Notes under the pieces: model-generated
Database searches by the model: none
Seen by the model: only the letters and a program-made list of their open reading frames with translations
What the model was told of the DNA's origin: nothing
Position numbers and translations under genes: made by a program
Source: Pseudorhodobacter antarcticus
GTDB taxonomy: Bacteria > Pseudomonadota > Alphaproteobacteria > Rhodobacterales > Rhodobacteraceae
NCBI GenBank assembly: GCA_945861995.1
Contig: CAMAWZ010000043.1
Coordinates: forward strand, 1 to 11,658
DNA: 11,658 bases
Direction of reading: 5' to 3'
Part shown: positions 11,165-11,658 of the stretch, in pieces
How the letters are laid out: every line of letters begins with the position of its first letter
Numbering within the stretch: the first letter of the stretch is position 1

Positions 11165-11658
11165 CCAAGATGATGCACGCCGCGCGCTATGCGGCCTATG
11201 GCGGGCCTGAGGGTATTGTTTTTGACCAACGTCCAATTCCCGTGCCGCGCGCAGGCGAGGTTTTGGTGCGTGTCACCGCTGCGCCTGTGACGGCGGGGGA
11301 TGTGCGGCTGCGATCGGGCGTCGTGCCGCGCGGCATGGGTCTTTTGCTGCGCGCGGTGATTGGGCTGCGCCGCCCGCGCGTGGCGGCAGGTTGGGGATTT
11401 GCTGGCGAGGTGGCGGGGCTTGGCGCAGGCATAAGCAGCTTTGCTATGGGCCAGCGGGTATTTGGCACCAAGGGGTTTGCGGGCGGAACCCATGCCGAAT
11501 ATCTGACCATTCGCGAAACTGGCGCGATTTTGCCCACGCCCGATAGCATGACCGATACCGAGGCTGCAGCCTTTTTCTTTGGTGGGCTGACGGCGGCAGA
11601 ATTTCTGATCGATAAGGCTCAGGTGCAGACGGGCGAGCGGGTTTTGATCGCAGGGGCC
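11161..11658 (+). CDS. MDR-superfamily NAD(P)-dependent dehydrogenase, quinone-oxidoreductase type (3' end beyond window)
   Basis: The first 166 codons of a medium-chain dehydrogenase/reductase; the frame is open to the window edge. ATG 11161 overlaps the XRE stop codon (ATGA), implying translational coupling. The GroES-like domain shows AARYAAYGGPEGI, VPRAGEVLVRVTAAPVTAGDVRLRSG (in two parts, 28-40 and 41-53), GWGFAGEVAGLGAGISSFAMG (78-98) and GGTHAEYLTI. The cysteine that binds catalytic zinc in classical alcohol dehydrogenases (usually in a CGTD-like motif near residue 40) is absent, which points to the zinc-free quinone oxidoreductase/enone reductase branch. The segment TGERVLIAGA at the edge is the entry to the Rossmann domain; the GxGxxG motif is cut off. 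Substrate unknown. A role in detoxifying a quinone or reactive carbonyl sensed through the upstream operon is speculation. Confidence 0.88.
   Translation, partial: MTKMMHAARYAAYGGPEGIVFDQRPIPVPRAGEVLVRVTAAPVTAGDVRLRSGVVPRGMGLLLRAVIGLRRPRVAAGWGFAGEVAGLGAGISSFAMGQRVFGTKGFAGGTHAEYLTIRETGAILPTPDSMTDTEAAAFFFGGLTAAEFLIDKAQVQTGERVLIAGA

Overview
The window looks like a chromosomal segment from an alphaproteobacterium of the Rhodobacteraceae/Paracoccaceae (Rhodobacter/roseobacter group). The base composition is GC-rich. The PccB, PccA and Mcm sequences closely resemble those of that group as I remember them, and small proteins of DUF6497 and DUF4174 type lie in the same cluster. I see no phage, transposon, CRISPR or tRNA signature. 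This is mostly core metabolism with several unexplained small genes.

Layout. Bases 1-772 (minus) hold the 5' part of a Bcr/CflA-type MFS efflux transporter, cut by the window edge. A 276-base divergent intergenic region with several TTTGC/GCAAA elements leads into pccB (1049-2575, plus; carboxyltransferase subunit of propionyl-CoA carboxylase). Next come a DUF6497-like gene without a signal peptide (2586-2963), a 460-base non-coding stretch full of hairpins with one intrinsic terminator, an unrecognised 133-residue protein (3424-3825) whose ribosome binding site lies in a hairpin, a second terminator, a 67-residue glycine-rich lipoprotein (4115-4318), a third terminator, then pccA (4453-6456; biotin carboxylase/biotin carrier subunit). 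A DUF4174 exported protein (6458-6889, minus) converges on pccA with one base between stop codons and diverges from mcm (6968-9094; adenosylcobalamin-dependent methylmalonyl-CoA mutase).

Downstream, a double hairpin separates mcm from a minus-strand pair: a PhnB-like VOC protein (9196-9657) and a ThuA-like protein (9720-10370). Diverging from these is a plus-strand operon: a DUF2178-like four-helix membrane protein (10496-10945), a 72-residue XRE regulator (10946-11164) and the start of a quinone-oxidoreductase-type MDR dehydrogenase (11161 to the edge). Its promoter has a perfect TTGACA and a 12-bp palindrome over the -10 region.

How the genes work together. PccA and PccB carboxylate propionyl-CoA to (S)-methylmalonyl-CoA. 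After epimerisation by an enzyme not encoded here, Mcm makes succinyl-CoA. This pathway serves propionate, odd-chain fatty acid and branched amino acid breakdown and, in relatives, the ethylmalonyl-CoA pathway. The epimerase, a MeaB-type chaperone and the large PccR/ScfR regulator are all absent from the window.

Points most worth a second look: non-canonical residues at the acyl-CoA specificity position of PccB (AFV where PccB normally has AYD); separation of pccB from pccA by three small genes and three putative terminators; the sequestered ribosome binding site at 3376-3418; and the compact membrane protein/XRE/dehydrogenase operon with its palindromic operator.
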